Origin: Streptomyces sp. NRRL WC-3626
GTDB taxonomy: Bacteria; Actinomycetota; Actinomycetes; Streptomycetales; Streptomycetaceae
Assembly (NCBI RefSeq): GCF_000718785.1
Contig: NZ_JOCA01000012.1
Span: forward strand, 62,001 to 126,000
Direction: 5' to 3'
DNA length: 64,000 bases
Shown: positions 27,932 through 36,854 of the stretch, piece after piece
Position numbering within the stretch: position 1 is the first letter of the stretch
Layout: every line of letters starts with the position of its first letter
Made by a program: the position numbers and the translations under genes
Notes under the pieces: model-generated
Databases searched by the model: none
The model's input: only the letters and a program-made list of their open reading frames with translations
Told to the model about the DNA's origin: nothing

Positions 27932-27961
27932 GTGGTGCGTGGTGCGCGGCTGTGACGGAGG

Positions 27962-28279
27962 TTACGAGGGCCGGCCCTCCACGCGGGCGGTGTCGCCCGC
28001 ACGGGCGGTGTCGTCGGCCGCGTCCTCCTGGTTGCGGTTGGCGTCCAGGTTGGCCTTCGCCCGGTCGACCCGCTGCACGATCCGCTCGGAGGCGCGGTCC
28101 CGCTCCTCGCGGAGCACGACGAAGCTGATCGGGGCCGAGAGCAGCAGCGCGAGCAGCACGATCCACAGGCCGTTGGAGTCGCCGAGGCCGCGCGGGGCGA
28201 GGCCGGAGTAGACGAGGCCCCAGACGACCACGAGGCAGCCCACGAAGATCCCGAGGCGCATCAGCGTGTAGCGGAGCAT
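27962..28279 (-). CDS. Small DUF4229-like membrane protein
   Basis: A 105-residue protein starting MLRYTLMRLGIFVGCL at 28279 (AGGGAAG eight bases upstream). Two TM helices (LMRLGIFVGCLVVVWGLVY and GLWIVLLALLLSAPISFVVL) are followed by a charged cytoplasmic tail REERDRASERIVQRVDRAKANLDANRNQEDAA. This helical-hairpin-plus-coiled-tail plan matches DUF4229 proteins, which are recurrent beside actinobacterial menaquinone genes. Function unknown. It is followed by a terminator. Confidence 0.75.
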   Translation of the reverse strand: MLRYTLMRLGIFVGCLVVVWGLVYSGLAPRGLGDSNGLWIVLLALLLSAPISFVVLREERDRASERIVQRVDRAKANLDANRNQEDAADDTARAGDTARVEGRPS

Positions 28280-28375
28280 CTCTTCCACTCTTCCCTGCGT
28301 ACGGTCAGAACGTCCCAAAGGGACAACGTCCAGTGAAGCACGGCCCACCGGGGATCTTCCGGCGGGGTACGGGCG

Positions 28376-28900
28376 TCAGGTGAGCGGCAGCAGCATGACG
28401 ACGTCGTCCCGGTCGTCGCCGGGGGCGACGCGGATGGCGTCCGGGATCCGGCCGACCTCCTTGTAGCCGCAGGAGGCGTAGAAGCGTTCCAGGCCGAGTC
28501 CGCCGCGGCAGGCGAGGCGTATCGCCTCGACGCCGTCGAGGGTGCGGGCCGCCCGGGCGGCCGCGGCCATGAGGTCGCGGCCGTAGCCCCTGCCCTGGTG
28601 GCGGGGGTGGACCATGACCGTGTAGAGCCAGATCCAGTGGGTCATGAGGGGATGGGTGTTGAAGGTGAGGAACGCGGTGGCGGCGACATCACCCTCCTCG
28701 TCGTGCCCGACGAGGAGACGGGACCGCTCCTCGGCCATCGAGACGAGCTGGCGGACGAGCGCGGGGCGGATGTCCTCCCGCCCCGCCGGCGGCACGAACC
28801 CGACCGCCCCACCGGCGTTGGTGACGTCGGTCCACAGGTCGAGGATGCCGTCACGGAGGTCGGGGGTGACGACGGGATCGAGGGTGAAGGTAAGGGGCAT
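28376..28900 (-). CDS. GNAT-family acetyltransferase
   Basis: A 174-residue GCN5-related N-acetyltransferase. Motif A is VMVHPRHQGRGYGRDLM (R/Q-x-x-G-x-G/A acetyl-CoA loop), followed by the motif B region GLERFYASCGYKEVGRIP. The N-terminus (DLWTDVTNAGGAVGFVP) is the usual substrate side. Substrate unknown. It stands between the small membrane gene and mqnE on the same strand but is separated from mqnE by a hairpin, so it is probably its own unit. Confidence 0.88.
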   Translation of the reverse strand: MPLTFTLDPVVTPDLRDGILDLWTDVTNAGGAVGFVPPAGREDIRPALVRQLVSMAEERSRLLVGHDEEGDVAATAFLTFNTHPLMTHWIWLYTVMVHPRHQGRGYGRDLMAAAARAARTLDGVEAIRLACRGGLGLERFYASCGYKEVGRIPDAIRVAPGDDRDDVVMLLPLT

Positions 28901-28984
28901 GGGGTGATGCTAGCCATTACGCAGAGGTGGTGGGTGGACATGGGCCGGGGGCCCGGGGGCGGGCGGGAGCCCCCTGGCGGGGCC

Positions 28985-29003
28985 GAAGGGGCGGAGCCCC
29001 TTC
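28985..29003 (-). terminator. Terminator hairpin of mqnE
   Basis: Perfect 8-bp stem GAAGGGGC-GGA-GCCCCTTC at 28985-29003, directly after the leftward mqnE stop at 29007. Confidence 0.8.
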
Positions 29004-29006
29004 TCC

Positions 29007-30170
29007 TCACACCCGCATCGGCTGGGGCGAGTCCCGACGCGCCGGGTCGGCACCGTCGTACTCCCGGATCACCTCGTACCGGGTGTTCCGCTCCACCGGC
29101 CGGAACCCCGCGTCCCGGATCAGATCCAGCAGATCCTCACGCGTCAGCTTGTTCGGCGTACCGAAATTGTCCGCGTCATGCGTGATCTTGTACTCGACGA
29201 CCGACCCGTCCATGTCGTCCGCCCCGTGCTGAAGGGCGAGCTGCGCGGTCTGGACGCCGTGCATGACCCAGAAGACCTTGACGTGCGGCACGTTGTCGAA
29301 CAGCAGCCGCGACACCGCGAACGTCTTCAGCGCCTCCGCCCCCGTCGCCATCTGCGTCCGCGCCTGCAGCCGGTTCCGTACCTTGCCGTCCTTCATGTCC
29401 ACGAAGTCGTGCTGGTACCGCAGCGGGATGAAGACCTGGAACCCCCCGGTCTCGTCCTGGAGTTCACGCAGCCGCAGCACATGGTCCACCCGGTGGCGGG
29501 GCTCCTCGATGTGCCCGTACAGCATGGTGCACGGGGTCTTGAGCCCCTTCTCGTGCGCCAGCCGGTGGATGCGGGACCAGTCCTCCCAGTGGGTGCGGTG
29601 GTCGACGATGTGCTGCCGCACCTCCCAGTCGAAGATCTCCGCGCCGCCGCCGGTCAGCGACTCCAGACCCGCGTCGATCAGCTCGTCGAGGATCTCGGAG
29701 GCGGACAGCCCGGAGATGGTCTCGAAGTGGTGGATCTCGGTGGCGGTGAACGCCTTCAGCGAGACGTCGGGCAGCGCCGCCTTCAACTCCCGCAGCGACC
29801 GCGGGTAGTAACGCCACGGCAGATTGGGGTGCAGCCCGTTGACGATGTGCAGTTCGGTGAGGTTCTCCGCCTCCATCGACCTGGCGAGCTTCACCGCCTC
29901 CTCGATCCGCATCGTGTACGCGTCCTTCTCCCCCGGCTTGCGCTGGAAGGAGCAGTACGCGCAGGAGGCGGTGCACACGTTCGTCATGTTGAGGTGGCGG
30001 TTGACGTTGAAGTGCACGACGTCGCCGTTCAGCCGCGTCCGCACCTCGTGGGCCAGCCCGCCCAGCCAGGCCAGGTCGTCCGACTCGTACAGCGCGATGC
30101 CGTCCTCACGGGTCAGGCGTTCGCCCGCCCCGACCTTCTCCTCCAGCTCGCGCTTGAGCCCGACGTCCAT
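29007..30170 (-). CDS. mqnE: Aminofutalosine synthase MqnE (radical SAM)
   Basis: A 387-residue radical SAM enzyme. The 4Fe-4S motif is C-x3-C-x2-C at Cys66, Cys70 and Cys73 (VCTASCAYCSF), preceded by the typical MqnE segment HFNVNRHLNMTN. Further conserved parts are ELHIVNGLHPNLPW, SLTGGGAEIFD and HGVQTAQLALQHGADDMDGSVVEYKITHDA. It joins 3-[(1-carboxyvinyl)oxy]benzoate, the MqnA product, to the adenosyl radical, giving 6-amino-6-deoxyfutalosine. The usual partners MqnB, MqnC and MqnD are not in this window. ATG start; terminator hairpin directly after the stop. Confidence 0.96.
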   Translation of the reverse strand: MDVGLKRELEEKVGAGERLTREDGIALYESDDLAWLGGLAHEVRTRLNGDVVHFNVNRHLNMTNVCTASCAYCSFQRKPGEKDAYTMRIEEAVKLARSMEAENLTELHIVNGLHPNLPWRYYPRSLRELKAALPDVSLKAFTATEIHHFETISGLSASEILDELIDAGLESLTGGGAEIFDWEVRQHIVDHRTHWEDWSRIHRLAHEKGLKTPCTMLYGHIEEPRHRVDHVLRLRELQDETGGFQVFIPLRYQHDFVDMKDGKVRNRLQARTQMATGAEALKTFAVSRLLFDNVPHVKVFWVMHGVQTAQLALQHGADDMDGSVVEYKITHDADNFGTPNKLTREDLLDLIRDAGFRPVERNTRYEVIREYDGADPARRDSPQPMRV

Positions 30171-30217
30171 GCCGATCCCTCTTTCCGTCGTCGAACAGAC
30201 CCGGTCAACCGTACCCC

Positions 30218-30232
30218 CCGCCCTTCGGGCGG
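30218..30232 (-). terminator. Short hairpin after the lrp/asnC gene
   Basis: CCGCCC-TTC-GGGCGG (30218-30232), perfect 6-bp stem, 31 bases beyond the leftward Lrp stop and upstream of mqnE. Confidence 0.6.
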
Positions 30233-30263
30233 AGGGACCCCCGAAGGGCGCCGCGCGCCCCGC

Positions 30264-30722
30264 CTACTCCACCTCTTCGGGCAGCTCACCGACCCGGTTC
30301 TCCCACTTGGTGGAGAGCACGATGGTCGTACGGGTCCGGGAGACGCCCTTGGTGCCGGACAGCCGGCGGATGGTCTTCTCCAAGCCGTCCACGTCGGTCA
30401 CCCGCACCTTGAGCATGAAGGAGTCGTCACCGGCGATGAACCAGCAGTCCTCGATCTCCTTGAGGTCCTTCAGCCGCTGCGCCACGTCCTCGTGGTCGGC
30501 GGCGTCGGAGAGCGAGATGCCGATCAGGGCGGTGACACCGAGGCCCAGCGAGGCGGCGTCCACGGTGGCGCGGTAGCCGGTGATGACCCCGGCCGCCTCC
30601 AGCCGGTTGATGCGGTCGGTGACGCTGGGTCCCGACAGGCCGACGAGGCGCCCCAGCTCCGCGTAGGAGGCCCGGCCGTTCTCCCTCAGGGCCTGGATGA
30701 GCTGCCTGTCCACCGCGTCCAT
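30264..30722 (-). CDS. Lrp/AsnC-family regulator
   Basis: A 152-residue regulator. ATG 30722 (MDAVDRQLIQALRENGR) is chosen over GTG 30740 because GGAAGG lies ten bases before it and Lrp proteins typically begin this way. The N-terminal HTH is ASYAELGRLVGLSGPSVTDRINRLEAAGVI. The C-terminal RAM (amino-acid-binding) domain has the Gly-rich turn around GVTALIGISL and the motif DCWFIAGDDSFMLKVRV. Lrp/AsnC proteins form octamers that respond to amino acids. Its place between mqnE and the ubiX-like gene suggests control of this menaquinone segment (inference). Confidence 0.92.
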   Translation of the reverse strand: MDAVDRQLIQALRENGRASYAELGRLVGLSGPSVTDRINRLEAAGVITGYRATVDAASLGLGVTALIGISLSDAADHEDVAQRLKDLKEIEDCWFIAGDDSFMLKVRVTDVDGLEKTIRRLSGTKGVSRTRTTIVLSTKWENRVGELPEEVE

Positions 30723-30784
30723 GCGATCGAAGCCTTCCACTGAAGAGGTCTGAAGTTCTGAGTGCTGGAATGGTGCCGCAGGGC

Positions 30785-31459
30785 TCAGCCGGGCCGGGAT
30801 CCGCCGCCGAGTTCGCCCTTCCAGCGGCGGTAGAGCCGGTGCTCGACACCCGCCGCGTCGAGTACGCGTCCGGCGACGAAGTCCACCAGGTCCTGGATGT
30901 GCGTCGCGCCCGCGTAGAAGGCCGGCGAGGCGGGCACCACGGTCGCGCCCGCGTCGTCCAGCGTCACCAGATGCCGCAGGGTCTGGCCGTTCAGCGGGGT
31001 CTCCCGTACGGCCACGATCAGCGTGCGTCCCTCTTTCAGGGTCACGCTCGCCACCCGCTGCAGCAGGTCCTTGGACAGTCCGAGCGCCACCCCGGCCACA
31101 CAGGCCGTGGAGGCGGGCACGATCAGCATGCCCTTGCTCGGATACGACCCCGAGGACGGCCCGGCCGCGAGGTCACCCGCGGCCCAGTGCCGTACGCCGT
31201 CGAGGTCGACGGTGAACGTGTCCGGCTTGCCGTCCGCCCCCCGGGACAGCCATTCCCGCAGGTCGTCACGCCAGTGGGCGTCCCGGAAGGCGATACCGGT
31301 CTCGTCCAGCAGGGTCAGCCGGGAGGCCCGGCTGACGACGAGGTCGACACTCTCCCCCGCCGCCAGCAGCGCACGCAGCACAGCGGCTGCGTAGGGGGTC
31401 CCGGACGCCCCCGAAACCCCCACGATCCAAGGCTTGCGCCGCGTTTCTCCTGGGTTCAC
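30785..31459 (-). CDS. ubiX-like: UbiX-like flavin prenyltransferase (MqnM-type)
   Basis: A 224-residue flavin prenyltransferase that makes prenylated FMN, the cofactor of UbiD-type decarboxylases. Signatures: VGVSGASGTPYAAAVLRAL, the phosphate-binding SYPSKGMLIVPASTACVAGVALGLSKDLLQRVASVTLKEGR, and the C-terminal PASPAFYAGATHIQDLVDFVAGRVLD. It belongs with the ubiA-like and ubiD-like genes immediately upstream, together forming the late menaquinone steps. GTG start. Confidence 0.95.
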   Translation of the reverse strand: MNPGETRRKPWIVGVSGASGTPYAAAVLRALLAAGESVDLVVSRASRLTLLDETGIAFRDAHWRDDLREWLSRGADGKPDTFTVDLDGVRHWAAGDLAAGPSSGSYPSKGMLIVPASTACVAGVALGLSKDLLQRVASVTLKEGRTLIVAVRETPLNGQTLRHLVTLDDAGATVVPASPAFYAGATHIQDLVDFVAGRVLDAAGVEHRLYRRWKGELGGGSRPG

Positions 31460-31539
31460 ATCTCGAGCCTATCCGGCCGCCCCCTGTGTGTGTCGGGCGG
31501 CCGGACAGCAATCCCCGCAGCCGATGTCACCGGAAGGAG

Positions 31540-32445
31540 CTACACCGTGAGCCCGCGCACCAGCAGGTCGATCAGCGCGCAGACGAAGAGGCTGATTCCG
31601 ATGAAGCCGTTGACGGAGAAGAACGCGCGGTTGAGGCGGGTCAGGTCGGTCGGGCGGACGATGGTGTGTTCGTAGACGAAGGCGCCGGCCACGATCAGCA
31701 GGCCGAGCCAGAAGAAGGCGCCGGCGCCGGTGAGCAGGGCGTACCAGACGAGCAGGGCCGTCGTGACGGTGTGACAGGCGCGCGCGCCCCAGATCGCGGC
31801 GGGGATGCCGAAGCGGGCCGGGACCGACTTCACACCGATCTCCCGGTCGGTCTCGACGTCCTGGCAGGCGTAGATGAGGTCGAAGCCGCCGATCCAGATA
31901 CCGACCGCGAGGCCGAGGACGACGGCGTCCCAGGACCAGGAGCCGGTGATGGCGAGCCAGCCGCCGATCGGGCCCATCGCCTGGGCGAGACCGAGGATGG
32001 CCTGCGGGAAGTTGGTGAACCGCTTGCCGTAGGGATACACCACCATCGGGATGACGGCGACGGGCGCGAGGGCCAGGCAGAGCGGGTTCAGCAGGGCCGC
32101 CGCGCCGAGGAAGACGGCCAGGGCGACCAGCGCGCCGGTCCAGGCGTGCTTGACGGACATCGCACCGGTGACCAGTTCGCGGTGTGCGGTGCGCGGGTTA
32201 CGGGCGTCGATCTCGCGGTCGATGATCCGGTTGGCGGCCATCGCGAAGGTGCGCAGGCCGACCATGGCGACGGTGACCAGGAGCAGCCGGCCCCAGTGGA
32301 TGTTCTCGTCCCGCTCGTACATCGCGGTGAGGGCGGCGATGTAGGCGAAGGGCAGGGCGAAGACCGAGTGCTCGATCATCACCAGGCGCAGGAAGGCTTT
32401 CGTGCGTCCCGGCTGCTGCGGCAGGGCGGCGGAGGCCGAGGTCAC
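31540..32445 (-). CDS. mqnP-like: UbiA-family prenyltransferase (MqnP-type)
   Basis: A 301-residue integral membrane prenyltransferase with about eight TM helices. The start is GTG 32445, overlapping the ubiD stop by four bases (GTGA); the 35-residue extension upstream is Arg/Gly-rich shadow. The two Asp-rich motifs are [17 protein letters not shown] and [16 protein letters not shown]. It should attach a polyprenyl chain to the naphthoate nucleus of the futalosine route at the inner membrane face. It sits in the order ubiD-ubiA-ubiX on the minus strand, a classical menaquinone operon. Confidence 0.94.
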   Translation of the reverse strand: MTSASAALPQQPGRTKAFLRLVMIEHSVFALPFAYIAALTAMYERDENIHWGRLLLVTVAMVGLRTFAMAANRIIDREIDARNPRTAHRELVTGAMSVKHAWTGALVALAVFLGAAALLNPLCLALAPVAVIPMVVYPYGKRFTNFPQAILGLAQAMGPIGGWLAITGSWSWDAVVLGLAVGIWIGGFDLIYACQDVETDREIGVKSVPARFGIPAAIWGARACHTVTTALLVWYALLTGAGAFFWLGLLIVAGAFVYEHTIVRPTDLTRLNRAFFSVNGFIGISLFVCALIDLLVRGLTV

Positions 32446-33893
32446 AGTCCGTACTCCTTCCAGCGGCGGTCGACCAGGGCGGCCGTGTCCGGGTCGGACT
32501 CGACCATGTCGGGCCAGCCGCCGTCGCGCGTGTACCCCTCCTCGGGCCACTTCCTCGTCGCGTCGATGCCCGCCTTGCCGCCCCAGAACTGCTGGTAGGA
32601 GGCGTGGTCGAGATGGTCGACGGGGCCTTCGACGACGGTGAGGTCACGGGCGTAGTCGGTGTTGCCGAGGGCCCGCCAGGAGACCTCGTGCAGGTCGTGG
32701 ACGTCGCAGTCCGAGTCGACGACCACGATCAGCTTGGTCAGGGACATCATGTGGGCGCCCCAGATGGCGTGCATGACCTTCTGCGCGTGCTTGGGGTACT
32801 TCTTGTCGATCGAGACGATCGCGCAGTTGTGGAAGCCGCCGGACTCGGGGAGGTGGTAGTCCACGATGTCCGGGACGATGATCTTGAGGAGCGGGAGGAA
32901 GAAGCGCTCCGTGGCCCGGCCCAGCGGCCCGTCCTCGGTGGGCGGGCGGCCGACGACGATCGACTGGAGCAGCGGCCGCTTGCGCATGGTCACGCAGTCG
33001 ATGGTGAGCGCCGGGAACGGCTCCTGCGGGGTGTAGAAGCCGGTGTGGTCGCCGAACGGCCCCTCGGGCAGCATCTCGCCCGGTTCCAGCCAGCCCTCCA
33101 GGACGACCTCCGCCTGCGCGGGCACCTGGAGCGGCACGGTCTTGCAGTCGACCATCTCGATCCGCTTGCCCTGCACGAAGCCGGCGAACAGGTACTCGTC
33201 GATGTCGCCGGGCAGGGGTGCGGTGGAGGCGTACGTCACGGCGGGCGGGCAGCCGAAGGCGATGGCGACGGGCAGCCGCTCGCCGCGCCGGGCGGCCACC
33301 TGGTAGTGGTTGCGGCTGTCCTTGTGGATCTGCCAGTGCATGCCGATGGTGCGCTTGTCGTGCCGCTGGAGGCGGTACAGGCCGAGGTTGCGGACGCCGG
33401 ACTCGGGGTCCTTCGTGTGGGTGAGACCCAGGTTGAAGAAGGAGCCGCCGTCCTTGGGCCAGGTGAACAGCGCCGGGAGCTGTTCGAGGTCCACGTCGTC
33501 GCCGTGCAGGACGACCTCCTGGACGGGCGCGTCCTTCACCTTCCTCGGCGGTACGTGCGTCATCGCGCCGAGTTTCCCGAACGCCTCGCGCACCCCGACG
33601 AACCCGTGCGGCAGCTCGGGCTTCAGCAGCCCGCCGATCCGCTCGGAGATCTCCGCGTACGACTTCAGGTCCAGCGCCTTCAGCAGGCGGCGGTCGGTGC
33701 CGTACACGTTCATGGCGAGGGGCATGGAGGAGCCGCGCACGTTCTCGAAGAGCAGCGCGGGACCGCCGGCCTTCTGCACCCGGTCGACGATCTCACCGAC
33801 CTCCAGATACGGGTCGACCTCGGCCTTGATGCGCTTGAGGTCGCCCTCGCGCTCCAGCGCCCTGAGCAGGGAGCGAAGATCGTCGTAAGCCAT
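32442..33893 (-). CDS. ubiD-like: UbiD-family decarboxylase (MqnL-type)
   Basis: A 483-residue prenyl-FMN-dependent decarboxylase. ATG 33893 ([22 protein letters not shown]); the longer frame to 34448 is antisense to other DNA and rejected. Family motifs: [75 protein letters not shown] with the catalytic E-x-x-R/E region, and [13 protein letters not shown]. It removes the carboxylate from the dihydroxynaphthoate ring, with cofactor supplied by the UbiX-like protein. First gene of the leftward ubiD-ubiA-ubiX group, divergent from a small membrane gene with 66 bases between. Confidence 0.95.
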   Translation of the reverse strand: MAYDDLRSLLRALEREGDLKRIKAEVDPYLEVGEIVDRVQKAGGPALLFENVRGSSMPLAMNVYGTDRRLLKALDLKSYAEISERIGGLLKPELPHGFVGVREAFGKLGAMTHVPPRKVKDAPVQEVVLHGDDVDLEQLPALFTWPKDGGSFFNLGLTHTKDPESGVRNLGLYRLQRHDKRTIGMHWQIHKDSRNHYQVAARRGERLPVAIAFGCPPAVTYASTAPLPGDIDEYLFAGFVQGKRIEMVDCKTVPLQVPAQAEVVLEGWLEPGEMLPEGPFGDHTGFYTPQEPFPALTIDCVTMRKRPLLQSIVVGRPPTEDGPLGRATERFFLPLLKIIVPDIVDYHLPESGGFHNCAIVSIDKKYPKHAQKVMHAIWGAHMMSLTKLIVVVDSDCDVHDLHEVSWRALGNTDYARDLTVVEGPVDHLDHASYQQFWGGKAGIDATRKWPEEGYTRDGGWPDMVESDPDTAALVDRRWKEYGL

Positions 33894-33959
33894 GGGGTCA
33901 AGTATCCCCGAGCGGTTACCCTGGGCCTGTACCGCCCACCGTTTCGCTGGAGAGGCCCC

Positions 33960-34301
33960 ATGCTGCGGGTGCTGATGTTCCTCGTGCCACTGGCCCTGAG
34001 CATCTACGCGTTCATCGACTGCATCAGCACGAAGGACGACGACATCCGTCATATGCCCAAGCCACTGTGGGCGATCCTCGTGCTGCTGTTTCCGCTGGTC
34101 GGCTCGATCTCGTGGCTGATCGCGGGCAAGAAGCGGCACCCCGCGGGCGGCGACGCGGGTTCCGCCTGGAACCGGGGTGGCGGTGGTGGCCGTCGGCAGT
34201 GGGTGGCGCCGGACGACAACCCCGAGTTCCTGAAGTCGCTGGACGACGACAAGGACAAGGACGACCGGCCGGGGGACGGCGATCGCGGCGGGGCCGGCTG
34301 A
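33960..34301 (+). CDS. PLDc_N-domain small membrane protein
   Basis: A 113-residue protein with GGAGAGG before the ATG at 33960. Two TM helices ([44 protein letters not shown]) form the phospholipase D nuclease N-terminal (PLDc_N) hairpin, with the conserved W-x-x-x-x-L-x-P/G-x-x-W-L pattern. A Gly/Arg- then Asp/Lys-rich soluble tail follows. These proteins have no catalytic domain. Function unknown; commonly conserved next to ubiD in Streptomyces. Confidence 0.88.
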   Translation: MLRVLMFLVPLALSIYAFIDCISTKDDDIRHMPKPLWAILVLLFPLVGSISWLIAGKKRHPAGGDAGSAWNRGGGGGRRQWVAPDDNPEFLKSLDDDKDKDDRPGDGDRGGAG

Positions 34302-34315
34302 CCGTCCCGCCCGCG

Positions 34316-36079
34316 TCAGCTCCTGGTCCAGTTCTGGGACGCCGAGCCGTCGCACACCCGCGCCATGATCGTGCCGCCCCCCTGGGTGTGCTCCAGACAC
34401 CTGCCGGTCTTCACGAGGACCACGGTGCCGCCCGATCCGATACGCCATGTCTGCGCGTCGTCCGCGCCACAGGTCCCGCTGTGCATCGCACCGTAGGCGG
34501 ACAGGCAGTTGCCGGACTCCCCGTGGACGATCCGGTAGGTGCCGGACGACGCGCTCCGCAGGCTCCAGTCGGCCGCCCCCGAGGCGCAGTCACCCGTGGC
34601 AACGTTGCCGTAACCGGCTCCTCCGTAGGAGATGAGGCACTGTCCGCTCCGCGCGTTGCGCAGGGTGGAGCCGCCCGTCGACGGAGCGTCGGCCTCCGTG
34701 TCGGTGCCGGGGTCCGTGTCCGAGGCGGAGCCGCCCCCGCCGTCCCCGCCGCCTCCACCGCCGCCCTTCGCCGCTTCGTCGTCGGTGTCCGCTCCGGCGG
34801 CGGCCGGTGACTCCTGGGAACCCCGCTTCCTGGAGTCCTCCTCCTTCGAGTCCTTCGAGGGGGACGCGCTGGTGGACGGTGACGGCTCGGCGGACCCGCC
34901 GGCCGTCCCCGAGGGCGTCGCGTCCGCGGACACCGTGACCGACGCCGAGGGGCGGCGGCCCGCCTCGTCGCCCGCGTCGAAGGTGTACGGCAGGAGTGTG
35001 AAGGCGAGCGTGGCGCCCGTGGTGACGACCACGACGGGGACGATCACGGGGACCACCCGCGTCCGGCGCTCCCGCTTTTCCGGCGCGGCCCTGGGAGCCG
35101 CCTCGGGCGCCGCCTCGGGTTCCCCGGGCTCCCCAGGTTCCTCCGGCACGTCCGGCACGTCCGGCGTGGTCGCCGCGAACGCCGCCCGTTCGGCCAGCCG
35201 CGCGGTGACCGCCTCCGGCCACAGGGGCGGGGTGAACGGCCCGTGCCGGTTCGCGAGTTCGACCAGTTCGGCGGCGGTGGGCCGGCCCTCGTAGTCCTTG
35301 TCGAGGCAGGCCGTGACGACCTCGGCGAGTTCCGGGTCCAGGGCCCGTACGGCGTCCAGGTCGGGTTCCTCGTGCACGATCCGGTAGAGCACGCCGTGCC
35401 CGGACTCGTCGCCGAACGGCGGCCGCCCGCTCGCCGCGTACGCCAGCACGGAACCGAGCGCGAAGATGTCGACGGCGCCGGTCGACCGGCGTGCCCCCGA
35501 GGCCTGCTCGGGGGACATGTAGGCGGGGGTGCCCACCACCATGCCGGTACGGGTCAGCTGACTCTGCTCGGCGGCACGGGCCACACCGAAGTCGATGAGG
35601 GTGAGGCCGTCGAGGGTGAGCATGACGTTGGACGGCTTGATGTCCCGGTGCACCATGTCCAGCGCGTGCACCTCGGCGAGCCCCGCGGCGGCCTCGCGCA
35701 GCAGCAGCCACAGTGCGCCGGCGGGCAGCGGCCGCTCGTGCGTCTCCAGGGCCTCGCGCAGGGTGAGGCCGGGGACGTAGGCGGTGGCGAACCACGGCGG
35801 CCGGGCGGTGCGGTCGCCCGCGAGCAGCGGGGCGGTGGCGTGCTCCGGCAGCCGGGCCAGATTGTCCAGCTCGTGTCCGAAGCGGCGCAGGAAGTCCTTG
35901 TCCTCGGCGACGACCGACGGCAGCAGCTGCTTGACGGCCGTGTACCGCCCCTCGAGCACACCGAGGTAGACGCGGCCCATACCGCCGGCCCCGAGCCGTC
36001 CGACGAGCGGAATCGGTCCGATCCGTCGTGGGTCCTCGTCCTCCAGCGGCTCGGCGCCGCTTCCGCCCAGCTCGATCAC
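34316..36079 (-). CDS. Receptor-type Ser/Thr kinase with ricin-type lectin ectodomain
   Basis: A 587-residue kinase. GTG 36079 (MIELGGSGAEPLEDED) is preferred to GTG 36148, which lacks a ribosome site. The kinase domain (about 25-285) has GAGGMGRV, Lys50, HRDIKPSN (Asp146), DFG (Asp163) and GTPAYMSPEQ. After an acidic Pro/Glu linker comes a TM helix (VVPVIVPVVVVTTGATLAFTLL), then a Ser/Pro/Gly-rich stalk with a long Gly run, and a C-terminal beta-trefoil of about 115 residues with three QxW-type ends (ADWSL, QTWRI, QNWTR) and three Cys pairs. Ricin-type domains bind sugars, so it may sense cell-wall or exogenous glycans (inference). Confidence 0.92.
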   Translation of the reverse strand: MIELGGSGAEPLEDEDPRRIGPIPLVGRLGAGGMGRVYLGVLEGRYTAVKQLLPSVVAEDKDFLRRFGHELDNLARLPEHATAPLLAGDRTARPPWFATAYVPGLTLREALETHERPLPAGALWLLLREAAAGLAEVHALDMVHRDIKPSNVMLTLDGLTLIDFGVARAAEQSQLTRTGMVVGTPAYMSPEQASGARRSTGAVDIFALGSVLAYAASGRPPFGDESGHGVLYRIVHEEPDLDAVRALDPELAEVVTACLDKDYEGRPTAAELVELANRHGPFTPPLWPEAVTARLAERAAFAATTPDVPDVPEEPGEPGEPEAAPEAAPRAAPEKRERRTRVVPVIVPVVVVTTGATLAFTLLPYTFDAGDEAGRRPSASVTVSADATPSGTAGGSAEPSPSTSASPSKDSKEEDSRKRGSQESPAAAGADTDDEAAKGGGGGGGDGGGGSASDTDPGTDTEADAPSTGGSTLRNARSGQCLISYGGAGYGNVATGDCASGAADWSLRSASSGTYRIVHGESGNCLSAYGAMHSGTCGADDAQTWRIGSGGTVVLVKTGRCLEHTQGGGTIMARVCDGSASQNWTRS

Positions 36080-36180
36080 GCCTGCCCCGTTGTCGTGTTG
36101 TTCCGCTGATGCGGCCCGCCCGTTCCCCCGTGACGGGCGGGCGCGCACGTCGAACAGGGGTCAGTCTGGACCAGCGCGGG

Positions 36181-36203
36181 CTAGAATTGGAAGCAGATTC
36201 TAG
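36181..36203. promoter_or_regulatory. TetR operator candidate
   Basis: CTAGAAT-N9-ATTCTAG, a perfect 7-bp inverted repeat centred at 36192, in the 166-base gap between the divergent kinase and TetR genes, 43 bases before the TetR start. It is A/T-rich in a GC-rich genome. It is probably the autoregulatory operator of the adjacent TetR protein (inference). Confidence 0.7.
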
Positions 36204-36245
36204 AAATTCACTCGAGAAGCGGCCGGAAGGTACGACGACCCTGCG

Positions 36246-36845
36246 ATGAGCCCCAAGCAGCACCGCGGTGAGGTCACCGTCGAACAGCTTCTGGACGCGG
36301 CGCTGCGCGTCTACGGCGAGTCCGGCGAGCAGGGTCTCACGGTGAGCGCGGTGACGGCGGCGAGCGGCGTCAGCCCCGGCAGTCTCTACCACCATTTCGG
36401 CAGCATGGACGGCCTGTTGACCGCCCTGTTGATGCGCTGGCTGGAGCGGCTGCTGGACCGGATGGTCACGGCGCTGGAGCACTCGGACTCCGCCCGGGAC
36501 GGCGTACGGGCCCTGGTGGAGGCGTATCTCGCCTTCATCCGCGACCACCGGGCGGCGGGACTGCTGCTGCACTCCTCCCGCGCCGACGAGCTGGGGATGC
36601 GGGAGGCCAGGCGGATCCGCGACGCGCAGGAGGCCCGGCTGTCCCCGCTGTCCGCCTGGGTGAGCGGGCACGTCGAGTCGGGCGAGGTCGCGCGACTGCC
36701 GGTGGCCCTGCTCGAATCCCTGGTCCTCGGACCGGTCATCGGCGTCAGCCGCCGCTGGCTGACGCTCGGTGACGTCGACCTCGACGCGGCGGCCGCGGTC
36801 CTGCCGGACCGGATCTGGCGGTCGATCGCCGCGGATCCGCGGTGA
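36246..36845 (+). CDS. TetR-family transcriptional regulator
   Basis: A 199-residue TetR protein. HTH: EQLLDAALRVYGESGEQGLTVSAVTAASGVSPGSLYHHFGSMDGLLTALL. The C-terminal domain is helical (ALVEAYLAFIRDHRAAGLLLHSSRADELG...). ATG at 36246. It is divergent from the ricin-domain kinase and ends ten bases from the stop of the LamG-domain kinase. A palindrome lies just upstream, so autoregulation and control of the divergent kinase gene are likely. Confidence 0.9.
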   Translation: MSPKQHRGEVTVEQLLDAALRVYGESGEQGLTVSAVTAASGVSPGSLYHHFGSMDGLLTALLMRWLERLLDRMVTALEHSDSARDGVRALVEAYLAFIRDHRAAGLLLHSSRADELGMREARRIRDAQEARLSPLSAWVSGHVESGEVARLPVALLESLVLGPVIGVSRRWLTLGDVDLDAAAAVLPDRIWRSIAADPR

Positions 36846-36854
36846 GTACGGCGG

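Larger units (their letters stand above)
27640..27961. other. Intergenic region upstream of the symporter
   Basis: These 322 bases hold no convincing gene. They contain the symporter leader, a perfect CTTTGAGG palindrome with an extra half site (27832-27861), and the hairpin terminator (27896-27931) of the leftward small membrane-protein gene. Confidence 0.6.
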
